From assembly GCF_041200175.1 (NCBI RefSeq), contig NZ_CP165727.1, positions 2,170,001 through 2,234,000 on the forward strand: a stretch of DNA of 64,000 nucleotides, written 5' to 3'. The notes beneath the pieces were generated by a model. That model did no database searches. It saw only the letters and a list, made by a program, of their open reading frames with translations, and was not told where the DNA came from. Of this stretch, positions 17,047 through 25,745 are shown in pieces (position 1 is the first letter of the stretch; each line of letters begins with the position of its first letter). The DNA is from Streptomyces sp. R33 (GTDB lineage: Bacteria; Actinomycetota; Actinomycetes; Streptomycetales; Streptomycetaceae). A program made the translations under genes and the position numbers.

Positions 17047-17303
17047 GGGGTGTCCTCCCCGATCACGTTGACCTGGAGCGAGACGCGCGTGGCCCCGGAC
17101 TCCAGCGAGTCGCGCAGCAGCGCGGCCACCGCGGCCAGCACCTCGTCGGCGTCACCCTCGGCGGTATTGCCGAACGGACCGACGTCCACCGCGTCCAGCT
17201 GGGCCTTCTGGATGACCTCGCGAGCGGCCACGGCATGGGCAGGGGCCTCTTCGAGATCGAAGGGCTCGGTCGTGAACTCCACTCTCAATCGCACGCTGGT
17301 CAA
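17043..17303 (-). CDS. Thiamine-binding-like protein (MTH1187/YkoF superfamily)
   Basis: The roughly 86-residue protein matches the ferredoxin-like MTH1187 pattern. The recognisable stretch runs from AREVIQKAQLDAVDVGPFGN through the acidic EGDADEVLAAVAALLRDSL to SGATRVSLQVNVIGED; relatives bind thiamine or related small molecules. TTG 17303 was chosen because GGGAGG lies four bases upstream; GTG 17294 is the alternative and starts exactly at the first beta strand (VRLRVEFTTEP). Its stop overlaps the HTH start (ATGA), so the two are probably made together, perhaps as a ligand sensor and DNA-binding pair. The gene is divergent from hyi. Confidence 0.6.
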   Translation of the reverse strand: MTSVRLRVEFTTEPFDLEEAPAHAVAAREVIQKAQLDAVDVGPFGNTAEGDADEVLAAVAALLRDSLESGATRVSLQVNVIGEDTP

Positions 17304-17339
17304 GCTACCTCCCAGTCGGCTTTTTTCGGCAGTTCGCAC

Positions 17340-17404
17340 TTGACATCTGCGACAAGCCCCATGCAGTCTTCCATCAAGCAGAAACTAACTTCCGCAATAC
17401 GGAA
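17340..17404 (+). promoter_or_regulatory. hyi promoter region with TTCC-N7-GGAA operator
   Basis: A consensus TTGACA (17340-17345) is followed by a weak -10 near 17363. Downstream, TTCCGCAATACGGAA (17390-17404) is a palindromic site matching those at aceB and gcl, and it ends immediately before the ribosome binding site. Confidence 0.65.
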
Positions 17405-17420
17405 GGAGCGCACACCCCTC

Positions 17421-18254
17421 ATGGGATACACGGACCAGCGCTTCGATGTGAACCTTTCGATCCTCTTCACGGAACTCCCGCTTCTGGAGCGTCCCGCGGC
17501 TGCCGCCGCGGCGGGCTTCACGGCGGTCGAGCTGTGGTGGCCCTGGATCGAGACCCCCACCCCCGCTCAGGCGGAGCTCGACGCCCTCAAGAAGGCTCTT
17601 GAGGACGCCGGGACCCAGCTGGTGGGCCTGAACTTCTACGCCGGCCAGCTGCCGGGCCCGGACCGCGGTGCGGTATCGGTTCCCGGTGAGGAGTCGGAGC
17701 GCTTCAACGCCAACATCAACGTGGCTGCGGACTTCGCCGCCTCGGTCGGCTGCAAGGCGCTGAACGCCCTCTACGGCAACCGCGTCGAGGGTGTGGACCC
17801 GGCCGTCCAGGACGAGCTCGCCCTGAAGAACCTGGTCGTGGCGGCCCGGGCCGCGGACCGCGTCGGCGCGATCCTCCTGATCGAGACCCTCAACAAGCCC
17901 GAGTCGCCGCTCTACCCGCTGGTGAGCGCCCCGGCCGGCATCGAGGTAGTGGACAAGGTGAACGAGGCCACCGGCCTCGGGAACGCCAAGTTCCTGCTCG
18001 ACCTGTACCACCTGGCGATGAACGATGAGGACCTCTCCGAGGTCATCGAAAAGTACGCCGCCAAGACCGGGCACGTCCAGATCGCGGACAAGCCCGGACG
18101 CGGTGCCCCCGGCACCGGCGAGCTGCCCCTCGAGGAGCTGCTCGACCAGCTGAAGAAGGCCGGATACGAGGGCTACGTAGGCCTGGAGTACAAGGCCGCC
18201 GACGCCGCCGCTTCCTTCGCGTGGCTGCCGGCCGAGGCCCGCGCCGCCCAGTAG
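17421..18254 (+). CDS. hyi: Hydroxypyruvate isomerase-like protein
   Basis: This 277-residue TIM-barrel protein of the Hyi/xylose-isomerase-like superfamily interconverts hydroxypyruvate and tartronate semialdehyde. It begins FDVNLSILFTELPLLERPAA and has metal-binding acidic residues in LLIETLNKPESPLY (Glu, about residue 155), LLDLYHLAMNDEDL and HVQIADKPGRGAPGTGEL. The final glutamate is in YVGLEYKAA. ATG 17421 follows GGAAGGAG. It is followed 75 bases later by glxR on the same strand; together with gcl these complete the glycerate route from glyoxylate. Confidence 0.93.
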   Translation: MGYTDQRFDVNLSILFTELPLLERPAAAAAAGFTAVELWWPWIETPTPAQAELDALKKALEDAGTQLVGLNFYAGQLPGPDRGAVSVPGEESERFNANINVAADFAASVGCKALNALYGNRVEGVDPAVQDELALKNLVVAARAADRVGAILLIETLNKPESPLYPLVSAPAGIEVVDKVNEATGLGNAKFLLDLYHLAMNDEDLSEVIEKYAAKTGHVQIADKPGRGAPGTGELPLEELLDQLKKAGYEGYVGLEYKAADAAASFAWLPAEARAAQ

Positions 18255-18329
18255 GCGGACAAAGTCCAGGCGATCAGCCAGGCACGTCACGCACTTTTCG
18301 TACAAAGCATTAAGAGAAGGACCCTCATC

Positions 18330-19229
18330 ATGAGCAACCCCACTGCGCTCCCGTCGATCGCCTGGATCGGGCTCGGCATCATGGGCTCCCCCATGGCCGA
18401 GAACCTCCTGAAGGCCGGCTACTCGGTCACCGGCTTCACGCTGGAGCAGGACAAGCTGGACCGCCTGGCCGCCGCCGGCGGCACCGCCGCCGGCTCGATC
18501 GCCGAGGCCGTCAAGGACGCCGACGTCATCATCACGATGGTGCCCGCCTCCCCGCAGGTCGAGGCCATCTCGTACGGCGAGAACGGCATCCTCGAGAACG
18601 CGAAGTCCGGCGCGCTGATCATCGACATGTCGTCGATCACCCCGCAGACCTCGATCGACCTCGCCAAGAACGCTGCCGAGAAGGGCATCCGCGTCATCGA
18701 CGCCCCGGTGTCCGGCGGCGAGGCCGGCGCCATCGAGGCCGTCCTGTCGATCATGGTGGGTGGCGAGAAGGCCGACTTCGACGCGGCGCTGCCGATCCTC
18801 GAGGCGCTCGGCAAGGTCATCGTCCTGTGCGGTCCGCACGGCTCCGGCCAGACGGTGAAGGCCGCCAACCAGCTCATCGTCGCGGTGAACATCCAGGCGT
18901 GCGCCGAGGCCGTGGTCTTCCTCGAGAAGTCGGGCGTGAACCTCCAGGCCGCCCTGGACGTCCTCAACGGCGGTCTGGCCGGCTCCACGGTCCTGACCCG
19001 CAAGAAGGACAACTTCCTGAACCGCGACTTCAAGCCCGGCTTCCGCATCGACCTGCACCACAAGGACATGGGCATCGTCACCGACGCCGCCCGCAACGTC
19101 GGTGCGGCCCTCCCGGTCGGCGCGGTCGTCGCCCAGCTGGTCGCCTCGCTGCGCGCCCAGGGTGACGGCGGCCTGGACCACTCGGCCCTGCTGCGTGCGG
19201 TCGAGCGCCTCTCCGGCGCCCAGATCTGA
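18330..19229 (+). CDS. glxR: 2-hydroxy-3-oxopropionate (tartronate semialdehyde) reductase
   Basis: The 299-residue beta-hydroxyacid dehydrogenase reduces tartronate semialdehyde to D-glycerate with NAD(P)H. The Rossmann motif IGLGIMGSPMAENLLKAGY is at residues 9-27, the substrate motif VIDAPVSGGEAGA at about 128-140, and the catalytic lysine in GQTVKAANQLIVA at about 172. It follows hyi after a short AT-richer spacer with its own SD (AGAAGGA). A long hairpin after the stop (19284-19343) separates it from katA. Glycerate would enter glycolysis after phosphorylation by a kinase not seen here. Confidence 0.95.
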   Translation: MSNPTALPSIAWIGLGIMGSPMAENLLKAGYSVTGFTLEQDKLDRLAAAGGTAAGSIAEAVKDADVIITMVPASPQVEAISYGENGILENAKSGALIIDMSSITPQTSIDLAKNAAEKGIRVIDAPVSGGEAGAIEAVLSIMVGGEKADFDAALPILEALGKVIVLCGPHGSGQTVKAANQLIVAVNIQACAEAVVFLEKSGVNLQAALDVLNGGLAGSTVLTRKKDNFLNRDFKPGFRIDLHHKDMGIVTDAARNVGAALPVGAVVAQLVASLRAQGDGGLDHSALLRAVERLSGAQI

Positions 19230-19283
19230 GCCCGCGGCCCGCTCGCCGGGCCGCCGCTCCTCCCCCTCCGGGGGGCCTGAGTT

Positions 19284-19343
19284 TCCGGATGGTGCCGGTG
19301 CTGACACCTGTCCTGTCGCGCCCAAGCGCCGGCACCGTCCGGA
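19284..19343 (+). terminator. Long-loop hairpin between glxR and katA
   Basis: A 15-base arm (TCCGGATGGTGCCGG, 19284-19298) pairs with 19329-19343 with one G-T pair and a 30-base loop. It probably ends the hyi-glxR transcript and insulates katA, which has its own promoter just downstream. Confidence 0.55.
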
Positions 19344-19362
19344 TCACCTCTCTCCATCTTTG

Positions 19363-19404
19363 TTCAACAAACTGTTGACGCTGCGTTCGGCCTGAAATTA
19401 GGCT
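19363..19404 (+). promoter_or_regulatory. katA promoter with the operator shared with uraD
   Basis: TTCAACAAACTGTTGACGC (19363-19381) contains the TCAACA-N3-TGTTGA inverted repeat overlapping the -35 TTGACG (19375-19380). A -10 TAGGCT (19399-19404) follows after 18 bases. It differs from the uraD site by one base of 19. Confidence 0.75.
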
Positions 19405-19459
19405 GTTCCGCATGACGGGAGACGCTTTCCGTCAGCAGGTTCCCGTACGGAAGGTCACC

Positions 19460-20917
19460 ATGTCGAAGCGCACGCTGACGACCGAGTCCGGCGCCCCGGT
19501 CGCCGACAACCAGAACTCCGCCACCGCCGGCGTCGGTGGCCCGCTGCTGATCCAGGACCAGCAGCTGCTCGAGAAGCTTGCCCGCTTCAACCGGGAGCGC
19601 ATCCCGGAGCGCGTGGTGCACGCCCGCGGCTCGGCCGCGTACGGCTACTTCGAGGTGACCGACGACGTCACCGCGTACACCAGCGCCGCGTTCCTGAACA
19701 CGGTCGGCAAGAAGACCGAGACCTTCCTGCGGTTCTCCACCGTGGCCGACTCGCTGGGTGGCGCGGACGCGGTCCGCGACCCGCGCGGCTTCGCGCTGAA
19801 GTTCTACACCGAAGAGGGCAACTACGACCTCGTCGGCAACAACACCCCGGTGTTCTTCATCAAGGACCCGATCAAGTTCCCCGACTTCATCCACTCCCAG
19901 AAGCGCGACCCGTTCACGGGCAAGCAGGAGCCGGACAACGTCTGGGACTTCTGGGCGCACGCCCCCGAGGCGACGCACCAGATCACCTGGCTGATGGGTG
20001 ACCGCGGCATACCCGCCTCGTACCGGCACATGAACGGCTACGGCTCCCACACGTACCAGTGGACGAACGAGCAGGGCGAGGCCTTCTTCGTCAAGTACCA
20101 CTTCAAGACGAACCAGGGCATCCGCTGCCTGTCGTCCGAGCAGGCCGCCGAGCTCGCGGGCAAGGACGGCAACAGCCACCAGACCGACCTGCTCCAGGCG
20201 ATCGAGCGCGGTGTGAACCCGAGCTGGACCCTGTACGTCCAGATCATGCCGGCCGCCGAGGCCGCGGAGTACCGCTTCAACCCGTTCGACCTGACCAAGG
20301 TGTGGCCGCACAGCGACTACCCGCTGCAGCGCGTGGGCCGCCTGGTCCTCGACCGCAACCCGGACAACGTCTTCGCCGAGGTCGAGCAGTCTGCGTTCTC
20401 CCCGAACAACTTCGTCCCGGGCATCACCGCCTCGCCGGACAAGATGCTCCAGGGCCGCCTGTTCGCGTACGCCGACGCCCAGCGCTACCGCCTCGGTGTG
20501 AACCACACCCTGCTGCCGGTCAACGCCCCGAAGGCGACGAAGGCCGAGAACTACGGCCGCGACGGCGTCATGGCGCTGCGCAACGGCTCGCGCCACGACA
20601 AGAACTACGAGCCCAACTCGTACCAGGGTCCGGCCGAGACCGGTCTGGCGCTGGGCGCCCCGAAGGCCGTCTCCGGCTACACGGGCACCCACGAGGCCCC
20701 GGCCCACACCAAGGACGACGACTTCTTCCAGGCCGGTGAGCTCTACCGCCTGATGTCGGAGGCCGAGAAGCAGCGTCTGGTGGCGAACATCGCCGGCGGC
20801 CTGTCTCAGGTCACCCTCGAGGACGTCATCGAGAAGAACCTGGCTCACTTCCACGCCGCGGACGCCGATTACGGCAAGCGCGTCGAGGAGGCCGTCCGCG
20901 CCCTGCGCGACGCCTGA
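19460..20917 (+). CDS. katA: Monofunctional haem catalase (clade 3 type)
   Basis: Catalase disproportionates H2O2 to water and O2. The 485-residue length fits the small-subunit clade. The catalytic histidine is in [13 protein letters not shown] (residue 54), the catalytic asparagine in [19 protein letters not shown], and the haem tyrosine in [16 protein letters not shown] 19460 follows GGAAGGTC. Its place between purine genes and the shared operator with the urate oxidase operon indicate that it removes the peroxide made during urate oxidation. An inverted repeat after the stop (20931-20960) probably terminates it. Confidence 0.96.
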   Translation: MSKRTLTTESGAPVADNQNSATAGVGGPLLIQDQQLLEKLARFNRERIPERVVHARGSAAYGYFEVTDDVTAYTSAAFLNTVGKKTETFLRFSTVADSLGGADAVRDPRGFALKFYTEEGNYDLVGNNTPVFFIKDPIKFPDFIHSQKRDPFTGKQEPDNVWDFWAHAPEATHQITWLMGDRGIPASYRHMNGYGSHTYQWTNEQGEAFFVKYHFKTNQGIRCLSSEQAAELAGKDGNSHQTDLLQAIERGVNPSWTLYVQIMPAAEAAEYRFNPFDLTKVWPHSDYPLQRVGRLVLDRNPDNVFAEVEQSAFSPNNFVPGITASPDKMLQGRLFAYADAQRYRLGVNHTLLPVNAPKATKAENYGRDGVMALRNGSRHDKNYEPNSYQGPAETGLALGAPKAVSGYTGTHEAPAHTKDDDFFQAGELYRLMSEAEKQRLVANIAGGLSQVTLEDVIEKNLAHFHAADADYGKRVEEAVRALRDA

Positions 20918-20930
20918 GCCCATAGCTGCA

Positions 20931-20960
20931 CCGGGGACCTGGCGGGAGGTCAGGTCCCGG
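20931..20960 (+). terminator. Hairpin after katA
   Basis: CCGGGGACCTG (20931-20941) pairs with CAGGTCCCGG (20951-20960) with one bulged G, 14 bases after the katA stop. Confidence 0.6.
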
Positions 20961-21191
20961 GTGCCGAGCCCGAACCGCGGACCCGGATGAGGGGTGGTAC
21001 GCGGTAAGGGCCGGACGAGGACCGCGACGGGCGTGTGAGCCAGTGCGGTGGTAATGGGGGCCGAGGCCCGTCTCTTGACCTGAGGGAGACGAAGCCGAAG
21101 CTCTCGTCACCGCCCGTCGCGGTCCCAGCCACTCCTCATACACAGGGGCCACGCACAGGGTCCCCTGTATATGAGGACAGCCTCCCCAACG

Positions 21192-21217
21192 ACTCCGCCC
21201 GGCGATGCGAATGTCCT
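21192..21217. repeat. 26-base direct repeat, copy 1
   Basis: Begins ACTCCGCCCGGCGATGCG and ends AATGTCCT. The identical sequence recurs at 21306-21331; the bases on both sides also partly match. Confidence 0.75.
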
Positions 21218-21305
21218 CTTCTGGACGCCGTCCTCGCACCGCTGCGCGGGCATCGGGCCGGCTGCGCCGGCCTCCGGCCGTCGGGCTCTGCCCGAGGCCA
21301 CTCCA

Positions 21306-21331
21306 ACTCCGCCCGGCGATGCGAATGTCCT
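21306..21331. repeat. 26-base direct repeat, copy 2
   Basis: Exact copy of 21192-21217. The 88 bases between the copies are unrelated and GC-rich. Confidence 0.75.
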
Positions 21332-21368
21332 GTCGCGCCAGCCTCGTACCGTCGGGCGGTCAAACCCA

Positions 21369-21408
21369 AAGCGCCGAGTCACGGACGGTCCCGTGACTCG
21401 GCGCTTTG
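21369..21408. terminator. Strong 17-bp hairpin terminator
   Basis: Perfect arms AAAGCGCCGAGTCACGG (21369-21385) and its complement (21392-21408) with a 6-base loop, A-tract on one side and T-tract on the other, so it can work in both directions. It lies next to the end of the decayed ATPase gene. Confidence 0.8.
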
Positions 21409-21848
21409 TCATGCCCGGTGGTCGATGATGGGGACCGACAGGTACGGCCGGTGCGTGGCGAGTGCGTGGTGAGCGCGGCCAGTCCGTCCGAGGCGGGTCC
21501 GGCTGAGCGCCGCGACGACGGACATGCCGCGCCGCGGGCGTCCGGCGGGCAGGATCTGCCCGTCGGGGTGAGCGAAGAACCGGAGGTCCTTCGTCGCCGT
21601 GATCGGCTTCCTGACCGGCCGGCCGTGCGCGTCGAGCCGGGTGTCGGTGCCCCGGCCCTCGTCCGCCACTGACACCGAGCCGTCGGCCGTGGAGCGTGAC
21701 CGTAGACCGTACGACGCCCCGCCGGTGCACTGCGCCTCGTCGGCCGCGTACGCGACGACTTCGAGGATCAGGTGGGCAAGCCCGCCGGGGCGAACAGGGC
21801 CTGGTTCTCGCGGATGTGAGCACGATGGCCGGCATGGCCGGCGTCCAC
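21409..21848 (-). pseudogene. GyrB-like ATP-binding protein, frameshifted remnant
   Basis: From GTG 21848 the frame reads HIRENQALFAPAGL and then stops at once. One frame over, the sequence continues with LAHLILEVVAYAADEAQ, SVSVADEGRGTDTR (the GHKL ATP-binding aspartate and glycine box) and ATKDLRFFAHPDGQILP, ending GMSVVAALS. Restoring one base near 21780 would join the two parts into the N-terminal GHKL domain of the small GyrB-like ATP-binding proteins of streptomycetes. After VAALS the similarity is lost, so the 3' end is also decayed. It is probably a non-functional copy. A sequencing error could explain the shift but not the degraded end. Confidence 0.6.
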
Positions 21849-22054
21849 GGACCCTGCCCGGTCGTGCGTCGTGCTGCGCCACGAGGCCCTTGATCCGTCC
21901 ATCGGAAAAGCCGGCATGCCGAAGCCCTGCGGCAGCAGCAGCACGGAGGGTACGGAGGCCAGGGGCGGCCCCGTGGGGCATGCAGAACGGCCCCCGTTCC
22001 TCCTCGTGGAGGGACGGGGGCCGTAACGTGCAGCCGCTACTGTGGGCCTGGGGC

Positions 22055-23842
<1,788 letters not shown>

Positions 23843-23888
23843 CGAGTTCTCCTGCGGGTCTGGCGGTCAGACTGTTTCCCGGGGGCGT

Positions 23889-23954
23889 TTCCACAATCCG
23901 GAAGTTTTGTTCTGCTATACGGAACAAGCTAAGCGGCCAGTCCCCGCACGTCAA
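23889..23954 (-). promoter_or_regulatory. gcl promoter with two TTCC-N7-GGAA-type operators
   Basis: On the minus strand, -35 TTGACG (23954-23949) and -10 TAGCTT (23931-23926) are 17 bases apart. Downstream lie two sites, TTCTGCTATACGGAA (23910-23924) and TTCCACAATCCGGAA (23889-23903), spaced 21 bases centre to centre (two helical turns), so a dimer pair could block transcription start. Confidence 0.7.
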
Positions 23955-24123
23955 GGAGCTTCCGCACCCCGGAACACACCAAATGCCGCGTCTCGCACAA
24001 GCGAGTTGTACGAACCACCGGGACCCGGCCGAATCTCGGGGGAAAATCGAGGGCAGGCCCGCCCGCCGGTGGCAGGTGGTGGAGCATGGACCTACGCACA
24101 GCGACGGAGGGGGCGCAGCACTC

Positions 24124-25008
24124 ATGGCGGAAGCGGTACCGGTGCGCTGCCCGGCGTGCCTGCGCGAGAACGGCTACGCCGCCCCGGTCTTCCCGTGCGC
24201 CTGCGGAAGCCCGGTCACCCCGCCCCTGGACCTCGCGGCGCCGCCGGTGCCGCTGACGCACCGCACCTGGTCGGAGAGCTGGGCGGCGGTGCGGTGCACG
24301 GCGTGCGGGCGGGTGAGCGAGTGGCCGCATCCCGAGCTGGGATGCGCCTCGTGCGGGACGGTGGTGCGGATCCCGGTGCACCCGGTGGAGCCCGAGACGG
24401 GAAGGGAGACGGGGCCGTGGCGCGGGTTCGCGCCCGGGACCGGCCTGCGGGACGGGCTGCCTCCGCGGCCCGGCGCACGTGGGGACGCCCGGGAGGCGGG
24501 TCCGGGGCGGCCGGGCACGGCAGGCGCACCGGGCGCACCGGGCCGGGAGGGGTCGGCCCGGGGCGACGGGGCGGCCGGGTCGGACCCGGCCCCCGGGCAG
24601 CCTTCGGCGGCGCCGGTGCCGCGGCCGGCGTTCCGCCCGGTGACCATCCGTACCGCCCGGGACGCGGTGACCGCGGCCGCGCTGTACCTGCGGTGGCTCG
24701 GCTTCCAGGACGTCCGCCAGCCCGACGGTCGGCCCATCCCCTCCGCGGCCGTGGACCTGCGGGCCCCCGGGCTGGTGGCGCAGGTGGACCCGACCACCGC
24801 TCCGGCCGGACTGCGGGCCGTGGAGTGCGTCTGGCTGAACGGCCTGACGGCCTCCGCGACCAGCGTCTACTTCGCGCTCGCGGGGTATACGGAGGACGCC
24901 CGCTCGCGCGCGGACGACCTCGGGATACCGCTCTTCGTCATGGATCTCACGGGCATGCCGCAGCCGGTCAACGACCCGGCGGACCGGCTGGTGGGTTCGG
25001 GGGCCTAG
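24124..25008 (+). CDS. Zinc-ribbon protein with restriction-endonuclease-like C-terminus
   Basis: The 294-residue protein starts with two zinc-ribbon pairs (CPACLRENG with CACG, and CTACGRVS with CASCG) in residues 6-85. A low-complexity glycine-, alanine- and proline-rich linker covers about 105-165. The C-terminal domain of about 120 residues (DAVTAAALYLRWLGFQDVRQ; AVDLRAPGLVAQVDPTTAP; GIPLFVMDLTG) resembles the PD-(D/E)XK/Mrr-like fold often annotated as restriction endonuclease in actinomycetes. The catalytic lysine is not evident, and an aspartate-x-valine-aspartate-like arrangement remains (QVDPT). The role may be nucleic-acid binding rather than cutting. It is divergent from gcl and has no operon partner. 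Confidence 0.6.
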   Translation: MAEAVPVRCPACLRENGYAAPVFPCACGSPVTPPLDLAAPPVPLTHRTWSESWAAVRCTACGRVSEWPHPELGCASCGTVVRIPVHPVEPETGRETGPWRGFAPGTGLRDGLPPRPGARGDAREAGPGRPGTAGAPGAPGREGSARGDGAAGSDPAPGQPSAAPVPRPAFRPVTIRTARDAVTAAALYLRWLGFQDVRQPDGRPIPSAAVDLRAPGLVAQVDPTTAPAGLRAVECVWLNGLTASATSVYFALAGYTEDARSRADDLGIPLFVMDLTGMPQPVNDPADRLVGSGA

Positions 25009-25192
25009 TCAGGGACGCAGTCAGGGCCGCAGTCAGGTACCCAGCCAGGGGCCCGGCATGGGGCGGCTTGCCGATCAGCCCTGCACGGGCAGGACGTAGG
25101 CTCGGAACACACATCCGTATCCGTTGGTTGCTTGCGTGCGTGCCCGCTTGCCTGCCTGCGGGCCTGCCCCTTTCCCTGCCGAGGAGAGCCCG

Positions 25193-25681
25193 ATGAGCCT
25201 GTACGACATCCCGCTGACCACCCTGTCCGACGAGCCCACCAGCCTGGCGGCCCACAAGGGCAAGGCGATCCTGCTGGTGAACACCGCTTCGCAGTGCGGT
25301 CTCACCCCGCAGTACTCGGGACTGGCCCGGCTGCAGTTCAAGTACGAGGAGAAGGGCTTCACCGTCGTCGGCGTGCCCTGCAACCAGTTCGGCGAACAGG
25401 AGCCCGGCAACGCCGAGGACATCGCGACCTTCTGCGCGGCCGGTTTCGGCGTGACCTTCCCGATGCTGGAGAAGACCGAGGTCAACGGCGAGAACCGGCA
25501 CCCGCTGTACCAGGAGCTGGTGAAGACCCCGGACGCCGACGGCGAGACGGGCGACATCCAGTGGAACTTCGAGAAGTTCCTGATCTCCCCCGCCGGCGAG
25601 GTCGTGGCGCGCTTCCGTCCGCGCACCGAGCCCGAGTCCCCCGAGGTCATCGCCGCGATCGAGGCGCAGCTGCCGGCCTAG
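25193..25681 (+). CDS. Glutathione peroxidase-family thiol peroxidase
   Basis: This 162-residue thioredoxin-fold peroxidase reduces hydroperoxides using thioredoxin-type reductants in actinomycetes. The peroxidatic cysteine is in NTASQCGLTPQY (about residue 37) where animal enzymes carry selenocysteine. The glutamine is in VPCNQFGEQEPG, and the tryptophan-asparagine pair in DIQWNFEKFLI. ATG 25193 follows GAGGAG; the frame is open upstream but the DNA there is a run of near-repeats (GCTTGC, GCCTGC) that does not look coding. A hairpin after the stop separates it from the convergent acyl-CoA ligase gene. Confidence 0.93.
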   Translation: MSLYDIPLTTLSDEPTSLAAHKGKAILLVNTASQCGLTPQYSGLARLQFKYEEKGFTVVGVPCNQFGEQEPGNAEDIATFCAAGFGVTFPMLEKTEVNGENRHPLYQELVKTPDADGETGDIQWNFEKFLISPAGEVVARFRPRTEPESPEVIAAIEAQLPA

Positions 25682-25694
25682 CTCCGACCGTACG

Positions 25695-25727
25695 GAGGGC
25701 GGCCCGACCCGTGGTCGGCCGCCCCCG
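25695..25727. terminator. Hairpin between convergent genes
   Basis: GAGGGCGGCCCGACC pairs with GGTCGGCCGCCCCC (one bulge) across a short loop between the peroxidase and acyl-CoA ligase stops. Confidence 0.6.
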
Positions 25728-25745
25728 GCGGTACGAGGGCCGGGC

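Larger units (their letters stand above)
20961..21368. other. Non-coding segment with hairpin and direct repeats
   Basis: No convincing gene is seen over about 400 bases. The segment contains a 15-bp hairpin (21134-21148 with 21162-21176, one mismatch) and two exact copies of a 26-base sequence (21192-21217 and 21306-21331) 114 bases apart. A small RNA or decayed mobile sequence is possible. Confidence 0.5.

Noticed and set aside
20961-21368. CRISPR array from the two 26-base repeats
   Set aside because: Only two copies, a 88-base spacer and no cas genes.
24124-25008. Active restriction endonuclease
   Set aside because: The C-terminal fold resembles Mrr-like nucleases but the catalytic lysine motif is not evident; kept as a fold-level call only.
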